A stretch of DNA of 5,966 nt from Dehalococcoidia bacterium UBA5748 (GCA_002419135.1 DIFM01000048.1:1-5966), one strand, 5' to 3'. Positions 1 to 5,242 are shown, counted from the first letter of the stretch. The notes: a model not told the origin generated them from the letters alone. Translations and numbers: made by a program.

Positions 1-125
1 CTCTCCGGTATTAGCTTCACCAAATCCAGCGTCCTTTTCCCTATATCTCCCAACCAGTCATCCTCGCTCTTGACCTCTTTCCATAAATCCTTTAATGTTA
101 TTGCGGTCATGTCTTTTATGAGCAT
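1..125 (-). CDS. Transposase N-terminus, IS256-like (partial, runs off the left edge)
   Basis: The ATG at 125-123 follows a strong GGAGG site and opens a reading frame of 41 codons to the window edge without a stop. The product begins MLIKDMTAITLKDLWKEV, followed by an acidic stretch with DDWLGDIGKR. This resembles the N-terminus of mutator/IS256 transposases, which often have a LKELW-type motif before the catalytic core. No catalytic residue lies within the visible part, so activity cannot be judged. The protein would cut and join DNA at the element's ends. It is the only gene in the visible part of the element, and the hairpin over its ribosome binding site suggests it is kept poorly translated. 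Confidence 0.55.
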   Translation of the reverse strand, partial: MLIKDMTAITLKDLWKEVKSEDDWLGDIGKRTLDLVKLIPE

Positions 126-177
126 AGGGCGTTCCTCCTTTTTTTGTTTTTTTGCTTAACTTGAAAGGATACGCCCT
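123..177 (-). promoter_or_regulatory. Leader hairpin that can occlude the transposase ribosome binding site
   Basis: On the minus strand, AGGGCGT (177-171) can pair with ACGCCCT (132-126), which ends one base before the ATG. The adjoining TCCTTT can pair with AAAGGA, or TCC with GGA, within the Shine-Dalgarno sequence AAAGGAGGA. The fold would bury the GGAGG site and the bases next to the start codon. IS10 and IS50 are known to use such hairpins to silence transposase translation on transcripts reading in from outside. The pairing is seen in the sequence; the role is inferred. Confidence 0.5.
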
Positions 178-194
178 TTTCTTTTCTCTTGAAA

Positions 195-222
195 GAATTT
201 ACACAAAAAAGTTTACACTACC
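195..222. repeat. Terminal repeat of the IS256-like element
   Basis: This AT-rich segment contains TTTACAC twice (198-204 and 212-218), 14 bp apart, as expected for repeated transposase contact sites at an IS end. The outer edge is placed at 222 because unique flanking sequence homologous to 3253 onward begins at 223. The partner repeat at the other end of the element lies outside the window, so the inverted-repeat nature is inferred. Confidence 0.5.
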
Positions 223-392
223 ATTTTATATCAAATCTTTTATACTTAAATAGTAAAAGATGTATAATAGATGACATACGGAGGTACTATTATGGGTATA
301 GTTTTAGGGTATGTACTCGGTGGTTTGCTTGCTTTAACCGGCGGAGTATTTACATACTTCTGTATAAGCGAGTTTACTGTTTTTGCATTCCA
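223..392 (+). repeat. 170-bp direct repeat, copy 1
   Basis: This copy is identical to 3253-3422 except for one base (C287 versus G3317). It carries the promoter, ribosome binding site and first 34 codons of the small membrane-protein gene. The left edge coincides with the IS256-like end at 222. The right edge at 392/393 coincides with what looks like the start of another transposase remnant. Confidence 0.95.
239..268 (+). promoter_or_regulatory. Sigma-70-type promoter of the truncated small gene (copy 1)
   Basis: TTTATA (239-244) and a perfect TATAAT (263-268) are separated by 18 bp. Transcription would start near 275, just upstream of the GGAGGT site at 280-285. It is the duplicate of the promoter at 3269-3298 and is base-for-base unchanged. 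Confidence 0.6.
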
Positions 393-450
393 TTTGCGGT
401 ATTTCATGACTGTTTCTCCTTTTTCTCAGCCATTATTCTACACATTTTAA
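292..450 (+). pseudogene. Truncated duplicate of the small membrane-protein gene
   Basis: The ATG at 292 follows GGAGGT (280-285) and encodes 52 residues. The first 34 (MGIVLGYVLGG... to TVFAFH) are identical to the intact copy at 3322-3519. After that the frame enters unrelated sequence and ends with LRYFMTVSPFSQPLFYTF. The first hydrophobic segment (about residues 3-24) is kept; the second membrane segment and the lysine-rich tail are lost. Promoter and ribosome binding site are intact, so a short chimeric peptide could still be made. The break at 392/393 lies at the junction with a possible transposase remnant on the other strand. A disrupted duplicate is the simplest reading. Confidence 0.75.
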
Positions 451-478
451 TGCCTATCTGTTAATGGGGAGCAGTATA
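393..478 (-). mobile_element. Possible 5' remnant of an IS3-type element
   Basis: On the minus strand an AGGAG site (420-416) lies 8 bases before an ATG at 407-405, which begins M-K-Y-R-K-W. Many IS3-family OrfA proteins start in a similar way, as far as I recall. The coding similarity stops where the 170-bp repeat begins (the W codon spans the junction). The sequence upstream on the minus strand, with TGCTCCCC near 473-466, could be the element's end. Only about six codons support the call, so it is an inference. It would explain why the small gene copy is cut at 392. Confidence 0.35.
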
Positions 479-527
479 TTCGCCCCTCACGAATTCAGAG
501 TGACAGTATTATTTCGTCATTGCGAGC

Positions 528-543
528 CCCTGATTTATCAGGG
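528..543. repeat. Short hairpin CCCTGA-TTTA-TCAGGG
   Basis: A perfect 6-bp stem (528-533 with 538-543) has a TTTA loop and directly follows GTCATTGCGAG. No run of T follows on either strand, so it is not a typical terminator. GTCATTGCGAG-type sequences are common in dispersed bacterial palindromic repeats (recollection, not searched). Confidence 0.5.
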
Positions 544-577
544 CGATAATATAATCGACGCTGCTTAGTTCGACAAG

Positions 578-721
578 CTCACTATGAGCGGCGTTTTTAA
601 GCTCACGATGAGCGGCGTTTTATGGCTCACAATGAACGGCTTTTTTAACCTCACTATGAGCAGCTTTTTAAGGCGCACCACGAGCGGCTTTTTAAGGCGT
701 ACCACCGGCGGTGTTGCGGGA
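578..721. repeat. Six-unit 24-bp tandem array with an internal palindrome
   Basis: Units start at 578, 602, 626, 650, 674 and 698, each exactly 24 bp with no spacers. Unit one is CTCACTATGAGCGGCG followed by TTTTTAAG. With the preceding G, units one and two contain the palindromes GCTCA-CTA-TGAGC and GCTCA-CGA-TGAGC, then a T-rich tract. Units three to six drift progressively, and unit six is barely recognisable. The absence of unique spacers excludes CRISPR. The array lies downstream of the MEMO/AMMECR1-like gene, which ends at 773. Function is unknown. Confidence 0.85.
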
Positions 722-733
722 TTTTTAGATTGC

Positions 734-749
734 TTCGCACTGCTGCGAA
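734..749. repeat. Hairpin downstream of the MEMO/AMMECR1-like gene
   Basis: TTCGCA (734-739) pairs perfectly with TGCGAA (744-749) around a four-base loop. On the minus strand it follows the stop codon of the 773-2098 gene by about 23 bases and could slow or end transcription, but the sequence after it (GCAATCTAAAAATCC) lacks a T-run. A fragment of a dispersed repeat is equally likely. Confidence 0.4.
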
Positions 750-772
750 TCCTAATAATGAAAATATTTCTA

Positions 773-2098
773 TTATTTATACCTCTTAACCTCGAAACGG
801 TAAAGCTGCACTTTTTCATTCGGCATAATACCGGCTTTGCGGCGGCAGATGTCAATTTGCTGCTCAGCCGTATCCACTCCCTCAAGGTCCGGCAGCAGCA
901 GCCCCTTACGATAATCTCTCTCCACGATGACTCCGTATTTTTTCGGGTCCAGGTCTTTAATATCCTCAACAGGTTCGGGAGCAGTTAAAATATCCACACT
1001 GTAATCCAGCTGTGCCAATTCATCCGCAGTAACGGGCGAAAACCTCGGGTCGCGCGTTGCCGAACTGATGGCGTTGGATATGATTTCTTCGGCGATATTA
1101 TCATGTGCCGGCTCGAATGTTCCGATGCAACCGCGAAGCTGGTCGAATTTATGCAGGGAAACGAAGACGCCCGCCTGTTGCTGAAAGAGTGGAGGCAGGG
1201 GGTCGGGGGGCTCGATAATTCTGCCTTCATTAATGTAAGTTTCTATAGTATTCTTTGCCAGTTTGACCGGTTCGGATAAGTCTTTAAACTTGGCTTTTTT
1301 GATAATTATACCGGCATATCCGACGACTCTCGAGTAATCGCCGGACGTATCACCGCTGGTCTGGTGCTTTACCAGTTCCGCTTCCCTGGCTCCCAGTTCT
1401 CTGGCAGCCGTAATCAGGCTGACAACAGGTCCGTATCCACACATACTGATGTCATTTTTTCGAATTCGTTCCAACAGTTCATCTTCATTCAGCGCAAGAA
1501 TAGGTTCAATAGCCAGATTGTCCTTTTTGAGAACCGAGTCGTGGTCTTCGTAGTGTGTCATATCGCTGGAGGCAATTATCAGCGCCTCTTTACCGGAATC
1601 TATTATAGCTTTGGAAATGGAGCGCCCGATTTCCCGGTAAACCGTTCCGGTGGCGTGCGAAAGTATAATAGGAACGATTCGAACATTCCTGTTAAAGTAT
1701 TGAAGAAACGGTAGCTGTACTTCTATGGAATGCTCCGAAATATGAGCCAGGTAATCTTCAGAAAGAAATTTTGAGTTTGCAAGGATGCGTTTTGCCAATC
1801 CGGAATCGATTTTGACGTCTCCAAACGGTGTTTTCCATATTCCATCGGTCATAATACTGAACGGTTTACCCATACCTGTGTGGTTTGGGCCCAGAATTAT
1901 ACAGGTATCCTTTACTTTTACTTTCGATATTGTTGCTCCGGCGACACTTCCCGAATATATATAACCGGCGTGAGGCATAATTATACCGATGGCGTCTTCT
2001 TTTACGGTATTTTCATCGACCATATCATTTATCATATTTTTCAGTTCCGAAGGAGAATCGGGATAAAACATACCGGCAATGGCTGCTTCTCTTATCAT
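773..2098 (-). CDS. Fused MEMO1-like/AMMECR1-like protein (AmmeMemoRadiSam proteins B and A)
   Basis: The 441-residue protein joins two domains. Residues 1 to about 265 form a MEMO1-type domain related to extradiol dioxygenases: PHAGYIYSG (42-50), GPNHTG (70-75), SEHSIEVQLPF (121-131), SSDMTHY (177-183) and MCGYGP (219-224). His43, His73 and Cys220 match the positions reported as metal ligands in human MEMO1. Residues from about 275 to 441 form an AMMECR1 domain with its hallmark LRGCIG at 321-326. The start is the ATG at 2098, which has GGAGGT at 2110-2105; an upstream TTG frame extension overlaps the previous gene and is unlikely. The ATG overlaps the stop of the radical SAM gene as ATGA, indicating coupled translation. 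No signal peptide is seen, so it should be cytosolic. The biochemical role of the bacterial system is not established as far as I know; co-occurrence with the radical SAM enzyme suggests a shared modification or metal-dependent pathway. Confidence 0.93.
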   Translation of the reverse strand: MIREAAIAGMFYPDSPSELKNMINDMVDENTVKEDAIGIIMPHAGYIYSGSVAGATISKVKVKDTCIILGPNHTGMGKPFSIMTDGIWKTPFGDVKIDSGLAKRILANSKFLSEDYLAHISEHSIEVQLPFLQYFNRNVRIVPIILSHATGTVYREIGRSISKAIIDSGKEALIIASSDMTHYEDHDSVLKKDNLAIEPILALNEDELLERIRKNDISMCGYGPVVSLITAARELGAREAELVKHQTSGDTSGDYSRVVGYAGIIIKKAKFKDLSEPVKLAKNTIETYINEGRIIEPPDPLPPLFQQQAGVFVSLHKFDQLRGCIGTFEPAHDNIAEEIISNAISSATRDPRFSPVTADELAQLDYSVDILTAPEPVEDIKDLDPKKYGVIVERDYRKGLLLPDLEGVDTAEQQIDICRRKAGIMPNEKVQLYRFEVKRYK

Positions 2099-3120
2099 AA
2101 TATTACCTCCGTATCCGTTCTGATATTCAGGTCTGCTCCGCAGTAAGCGCAATTGCCGCTTTTCAGTCCGAGTATTTCGGTCTGATAACCGTGTCTTCGT
2201 ATAACCATCTTACCGCAAGAGTAGCAGATAGTGTTTTCATTGTCATGACCGGGAATGTTTCCGGCATAGACGAATTTCAGCCCGGCTTTTTCTCCGATAT
2301 CTATGGCGTGCTCCAATGTTTCTACCGTAGTGGGTTGAACGTTCATCATATTATAATTGGGATAAAAACGCGTCACGTGCCAGGGGGTCAGTTCTCCCAG
2401 TTCCTGTTTTATAAAACGGGCAATACCCTCCAGTTGAACATCATCATCGTTTATGCCGGGAACCACATTGGTAACAACCTCGACATGCATATTCCATTTG
2501 AACTTTGCTCTTTTGGCATTATCAAGAATGCCTTCCCAGTTACTGATTTTTGCCAGTTTTTTATATGCCTGCTGGTTAAATCCCTTTACATCGACACGAT
2601 AGGCATCGAGATAGGGTCCGATGGTATCCAGCGCTTCGGTGGTCATATAACCGTTGGTAACGTAAACGGTGTAAAGCCCGTTTTCTTTGGCAAGTTTTGC
2701 CGAGTCCAATGTGTATTCGAACCAGACAGTCGGTTCGTTATAGGTCCAGGCAATACCGCTACAATGGTATTCTTTTGCCAGCATTACAGCTTCAATTGGC
2801 TGTATCTGCCGGCTCTTTTGCGGTAAATCCACGCAGGATATTTCCCAGTTCTGGCAGTCCCGGCAATGAAAATTGCAGCCCCAGCCTCCCAGTGAGAATA
2901 CAGTACTGCCCGGGAAAAAATGAAACAGTGGTTTTTTTTCGATGGGGTCGGTAGCTACAGAGGATACCTGTGCGTAGTTAAGGTTATAGAGTTCGCCGCC
3001 TTTATTTTGATACATCCTGCATACGCCTGTCTTATCGATACCTAGGTTGCACAGCCAGCGGCAGGTATTACAGCGTACTCGCCCATCGGTCAATTTTTCG
3101 TATAGCATAGCTTGATGCAT
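2095..3120 (-). CDS. amrS: AmmeMemoRadiSam system radical SAM enzyme
   Basis: The 341-residue protein carries the radical SAM signature C-x3-C-x2-C (CNFHCRDC, Cys82/86/89) that holds a 4Fe-4S cluster for S-adenosylmethionine cleavage. It is preceded by a four-cysteine N-terminal cluster (Cys17, 20, 24, 34; CNTCRWLC then GVC), typical of this family and of pyruvate formate-lyase-activating-like relatives. The core TIM-barrel region contains GIAWTYNEPTVWFEY and VYVTNGYM motifs. The C-terminus adds CxxC...CxxC (Cys299/302 and 324/327), probably a zinc ribbon or an extra cluster site. The ATG at 3120 is chosen because GAGGTT lies at 3130-3125; the in-frame TTG at 3132 is only four codons upstream and overlaps that site. 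The last codons form an ATGA overlap with the fused MEMO/AMMECR1-like gene. Its substrate is unknown. Oxygen-labile chemistry fits an anaerobe. Confidence 0.93.
   Translation of the reverse strand: MHQAMLYEKLTDGRVRCNTCRWLCNLGIDKTGVCRMYQNKGGELYNLNYAQVSSVATDPIEKKPLFHFFPGSTVFSLGGWGCNFHCRDCQNWEISCVDLPQKSRQIQPIEAVMLAKEYHCSGIAWTYNEPTVWFEYTLDSAKLAKENGLYTVYVTNGYMTTEALDTIGPYLDAYRVDVKGFNQQAYKKLAKISNWEGILDNAKRAKFKWNMHVEVVTNVVPGINDDDVQLEGIARFIKQELGELTPWHVTRFYPNYNMMNVQPTTVETLEHAIDIGEKAGLKFVYAGNIPGHDNENTICYSCGKMVIRRHGYQTEILGLKSGNCAYCGADLNIRTDTEVIL
2105..2110 (-). promoter_or_regulatory. Ribosome binding site inside the radical SAM gene, deciding the next start
   Basis: GGAGGT on the minus strand lies six bases before the ATG at 2098, within the last codons of the radical SAM gene. 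It fixes the start of the MEMO/AMMECR1-like protein. The surrounding 19 nt nearly match the start region of the small membrane-protein gene. Confidence 0.8.
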
Positions 3121-3136
3121 AATTAACCTCAATAAT

Positions 3137-3142
3137 ATTATA
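3137..3142 (-). promoter_or_regulatory. Candidate -10 box for the radical SAM/MEMO-AMMECR1 operon
   Basis: A perfect TATAAT on the minus strand (3142-3137) is preceded directly by TG. Transcription would start near 3130, giving a very short leader before GAGGTT. No good -35 hexamer is visible at 16-18 bp, so the assignment is tentative. It is divergent from the promoter at 3269-3298. Confidence 0.4.
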
Positions 3143-3252
3143 CACTATATAAACACGAGTTGTTTTATCTGTTTAATCATGATGACATATTGAATTGCCA
3201 AATGCCTTTATTAGACAATTTCAGCCGGATATTTTTAGAGTCTTGCATATTA

Positions 3253-3422
3253 ATTTTATATCAAATCTTTTATACTTAAATAGTAAAAGATGTATAATAG
3301 ATGACATACGGAGGTAGTATTATGGGTATAGTTTTAGGGTATGTACTCGGTGGTTTGCTTGCTTTAACCGGCGGAGTATTTACATACTTCTGTATAAGCG
3401 AGTTTACTGTTTTTGCATTCCA
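3253..3422 (+). repeat. 170-bp direct repeat, copy 2
   Basis: This is the intact-side copy of 223-392, in the same orientation 3,030 bp away, with one mismatch in the spacer between ribosome binding site and start codon. It includes the promoter and first 34 codons of the small membrane-protein gene. Confidence 0.95.
3269..3298 (+). promoter_or_regulatory. Sigma-70-type promoter of the small membrane-protein gene
   Basis: TTTATA (3269-3274) and a perfect TATAAT (3293-3298) are 18 bp apart. The predicted start of transcription near 3305 lies just before GGAGGT (3310-3315). This argues that the ATG at 3301 cannot be the translation start and supports ATG 3322. Confidence 0.6.
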
Positions 3423-3519
3423 CAACCTTGAATGGCTGGCTATTATATTGCTGATAATGGGTGTTGCTTCGGTGCTGGGTGGTAGCTATCTCATTTTTAA
3501 TTTGCTAAAGAAAAACTAA
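3322..3519 (+). CDS. Small two-span membrane protein, unknown function
   Basis: The 65-residue protein is almost wholly hydrophobic. A glycine-rich first membrane segment lies at about residues 3-24 and a second at about 38-60, followed by a short NLLKKN basic tail. The connecting stretch (CISEFTVFAFHNLEW) is short. I do not recognise the family. The start at 3322 is chosen over the in-frame ATG at 3301 because GGAGGT at 3310-3315 is correctly spaced for 3322 and the promoter places the transcript start near 3305. It lies between the divergently read radical SAM operon and the MFS gene. The first 34 codons and the promoter are duplicated at 223-392, where the gene is broken. With two helices and no catalytic residues it could be a small accessory or stress-related membrane protein, but nothing here shows which. 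Confidence 0.75.
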   Translation: MGIVLGYVLGGLLALTGGVFTYFCISEFTVFAFHNLEWLAIILLIMGVASVLGGSYLIFNLLKKN

Positions 3520-3652
3520 AGTAGAACTATTTCTTTTTATTAAGTCCTTCATATTCATGATAAATAATCTTTAATAGGTCTTTTGTATCGGACATAAATA
3601 ATCGCACGGGAAAGCGGATTTACGCAGTTTTTCCGTTAGCAAGTAGAGAAAA
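3520..3652 (+). promoter_or_regulatory. Leader of the MFS gene with a hairpin at 3606-3636
   Basis: ACGGGAAA (3606-3613) can pair with TTTTCCGT (3629-3636) with one G-T pair, and GCG (3614-3616) with CGC (3623-3625), around a six-base loop; AGT (3626-3628) bulges out. The hairpin ends 16 bases before the TTG start. TTAATA (3571-3576) and CATAAA (3593-3598), 16 bp apart, are a weak promoter candidate. The hairpin could be an operator, a leader control structure or chance. No clear terminator for the small gene was found. Confidence 0.3.
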
Positions 3653-5038
3653 TTGAATTATACAGAAAACAAGACAAGTAAAAATGTCATTTTAATTGTT
3701 GCAGTAATGACATCTTTCCTGACCCCTTTTATGGGCTCTTCAATAAACATCGCCCTGCCTGCCATCGGCTCTGAGTTCTCGATGGATGCCATTTCGCTGA
3801 GCTGGGTTGTCAGTGCCTATCTGCTGGCTTCGGCTGTTTTTTTATTGCCTATCGGAAGGGTGGCGGATATCTACGGGCGTAAGAAGATACTCCTTTTAGG
3901 GATAATCATATTTACCGTTTTTTCTTTTCTGTTGGCTGTAGCTACATCGTCAGCTTTAATTATTGCTCTGAGGGCTCTTCAGGGGCTGGGCAGTGCTATG
4001 ATATTCGGCACGGGAGTTGCCATTTTAACTTCGGCTTTCCCCGCCAGGGAAAGGGGAAGGGCACTCGGTATAAATGTGGCTTCGGTATATCTGGGGCTTT
4101 CCCTGGGTCCTTTTTTGGGCGGTATTCTTACTGAAAGCTTCGGATGGCGAAGCATATTCTGGGTCAATGTCCCGCTGGGTTTGATTGTAATCTTTATGAT
4201 ACTTTGGAAACTTAAAGGGGAGTGGGCGGAAGCACGGGGTGAAAAATTCGATTTTACAGGTTCGGTAATCTACGGAATCAGTTTGATAAGTTTCATGTAC
4301 GGGTTGTCAATACTACCGGATTTATCTGCCGTATGGTTTCTGGCAATCGGGGTTTTATGTCTTTTAGCTTTTATCTGGTGGGAGATGAAAAGCAGCAGTC
4401 CCATTTTAAATCTGAATCTGATAAGTCGAAATATGGTATTCGCTCTTTCCAACATAGCGGCTCTTATCAACTACAGCGCCACTTTTGCCGTCGCTTTCCT
4501 GTTAAGCCTTTATTTACAGTATACTCAGGGGATGAGCGCCCAGACTGCCGGTATCATTTTGATTGCTCAACCTATCGTGATGGCGATTGTGTCTCCGCTT
4601 GCCGGCAGGCTATCGGATAAAATTCAGCCTCGTATTATTGCTTCTGTCGGGATGGCGCTGACCGCTGCCGGCCTTCTGTATTTCAGCTTTATAGATGCTG
4701 ATACTACTATAGCTGTCATAATACTGGGGCTGGTGGTTGTGGGGTTGGGTTTAGCTTTATTTTCATCGCCAAATACCAATGCCATAATGAGCTCGGTTGA
4801 AAACAAATACTACGGGGTATCTTCGGCAATACTATCCACGATGAGAATGGTTGGGAACATATTAAGCATGGGTATTGTAACAGTGATGTTTGCCGTATTT
4901 ATCGGTAGAGTTGAAATAACGCCCGAGTACTATGCAGCTTTTCTGGACAGTATGAAAGTTACCTTTGTTATTTTCGCGCTTCTCTGTTTTTTGGGGATTT
5001 TCACCTCGCTTGCCAGAGGAAGGCTTCGAAGAATGTAA
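3653..5038 (+). CDS. MFS multidrug exporter, 14-TM DHA2 (EmrB/QacA) type
   Basis: The 461-residue integral membrane protein should exchange protons for drugs or other small amphipathic compounds across the inner membrane. The first helix ends with SSINIALPAIG (29-39), typical of DHA2 exporters. MFS motif A is GRVADIYGRKK at 68-78, between helices 2 and 3. The antiporter motif C is GLSLGPFLGG at 148-157, followed by the FGWRSIFWVNVPLG signature (163-176). A second, weaker motif A-like loop is GRLSDKIQPR at 318-327. Length and hydrophobic pattern fit 14 helices. The start is TTG at 3653: an in-frame TAG at 3644 excludes longer forms, and the next ATG (codon 19) would cut into helix 1. The ribosome binding site is weak (AGAGAA). 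The substrate cannot be told from sequence, and there is no adjacent regulator or membrane-fusion partner. It is transcribed in the same direction as the small membrane-protein gene. Confidence 0.9.
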   Translation: MNYTENKTSKNVILIVAVMTSFLTPFMGSSINIALPAIGSEFSMDAISLSWVVSAYLLASAVFLLPIGRVADIYGRKKILLLGIIIFTVFSFLLAVATSSALIIALRALQGLGSAMIFGTGVAILTSAFPARERGRALGINVASVYLGLSLGPFLGGILTESFGWRSIFWVNVPLGLIVIFMILWKLKGEWAEARGEKFDFTGSVIYGISLISFMYGLSILPDLSAVWFLAIGVLCLLAFIWWEMKSSSPILNLNLISRNMVFALSNIAALINYSATFAVAFLLSLYLQYTQGMSAQTAGIILIAQPIVMAIVSPLAGRLSDKIQPRIIASVGMALTAAGLLYFSFIDADTTIAVIILGLVVVGLGLALFSSPNTNAIMSSVENKYYGVSSAILSTMRMVGNILSMGIVTVMFAVFIGRVEITPEYYAAFLDSMKVTFVIFALLCFLGIFTSLARGRLRRM

Positions 5039-5091
5039 TATGTTATCGTTAATAATTGTTTTTAAGCTATAATAATCCCTTGATACGGGAA

Positions 5092-5112
5092 GGCTCATTT
5101 AATAGATGAGCT
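5092..5112 (+). terminator. Weak hairpin after the MFS gene
   Basis: GGCTCAT pairs with ATGAGCT (seven pairs, the outermost G-T) around a seven-base loop, about 54 bases after the stop codon. No T-run follows, so if it ends transcription it is not a classical intrinsic terminator. A smaller TCCC/GGGA stem lies just before it (5076-5090). Confidence 0.3.
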
Positions 5113-5141
5113 AATTCCAAGTCAATATAAAAACAGCTGTA

Positions 5142-5169
5142 TTTTAACTCTTGATTTCGTCTGTATAAC
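5142..5169 (+). promoter_or_regulatory. Weak promoter candidate for the PAS gene
   Basis: TTTTAA (5142-5147) and TATAAC (5164-5169) are separated by 16 bp. The -10 box matches five of six consensus bases; the -35 box matches poorly. A start near 5176 would leave a leader of about 67 bases. Alternatives nearby cannot be excluded. Confidence 0.25.
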
Positions 5170-5226
5170 GGATTATTATGGAAAATGGATACATATTGTT
5201 ATTGGTTGCTTTCTAATCTCTTACCC

Positions 5227-5234
5227 GAGGAGGT
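5227..5234 (+). promoter_or_regulatory. Strong ribosome binding site deciding a GTG start
   Basis: GAGGAGGT lies eight bases before the GTG at 5243, which is therefore preferred over any downstream ATG as the start of the PAS protein. Confidence 0.8.
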
Positions 5235-5242
5235 GTTTCAAA

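Larger units (their letters stand above)
1..222 (-). mobile_element. IS256 (mutator)-like insertion sequence, 5' end only
   Basis: This is the transposase-start end of an insertion sequence whose remainder lies outside the window to the left. It contains a transposase N-terminus read leftwards from 125, a leader of about 97 bp, and a terminal segment at 195-222 that reads GGTAGTGTAAAC... from the outside inwards, the style of IS256-family ends as I recall them. The right boundary at 222 has independent support: the 170-bp sequence shared with 3253-3422 begins exactly at 223, and the two bases before it (CC versus TA) differ. The other end and any target duplication cannot be seen. The family assignment rests on a short N-terminus and end style, so it is probable rather than certain. 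Confidence 0.6.
479..772. other. Non-coding stretch rich in short repeats and hairpins
   Basis: No convincing gene is present. The stretch holds a GTCATTGCGAG motif (516-526) followed by a hairpin (528-543), the 24-bp tandem array (578-721) and a second hairpin (734-749) next to an AGATTGCTTCG motif. Open frames cross it on both strands, but they arise from the array period being a multiple of three, have no ribosome binding sites, and overlap the end of the MEMO/AMMECR1-like gene in other frames. No clear T-tailed terminator was found for that gene. Confidence 0.6.

Noticed and set aside
189..464. 91-codon plus-strand frame
   Set aside because: It begins inside the IS terminal repeat and crosses the small-gene copy in another frame; the frame from 292 has the promoter and ribosome binding site.
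578..721. CRISPR-like array
   Set aside because: Units abut with no spacers, diverge strongly and there are no cas genes.
565..988. Open frames of 134 codons on both strands with octapeptide repeats
   Set aside because: They follow from the 24-bp array period being divisible by three, lack ribosome binding sites and overlap the well-supported MEMO/AMMECR1-like gene.
2099..2152. TTG-started extension of the MEMO/AMMECR1-like protein by 18 codons
   Set aside because: It overlaps the radical SAM gene; the ATG at 2098 has a properly spaced GGAGGT and matches the family N-terminus (IREAAIAGMFYP).
3301..3321. Seven-codon N-terminal extension of the small membrane protein
   Set aside because: It would read through the ribosome binding site and start at or upstream of the predicted transcript start.
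3504..3545. Intrinsic terminator after the small membrane-protein gene
   Set aside because: The AT-rich stem is too short and its loop too small to be convincing, although a T-rich stretch follows.
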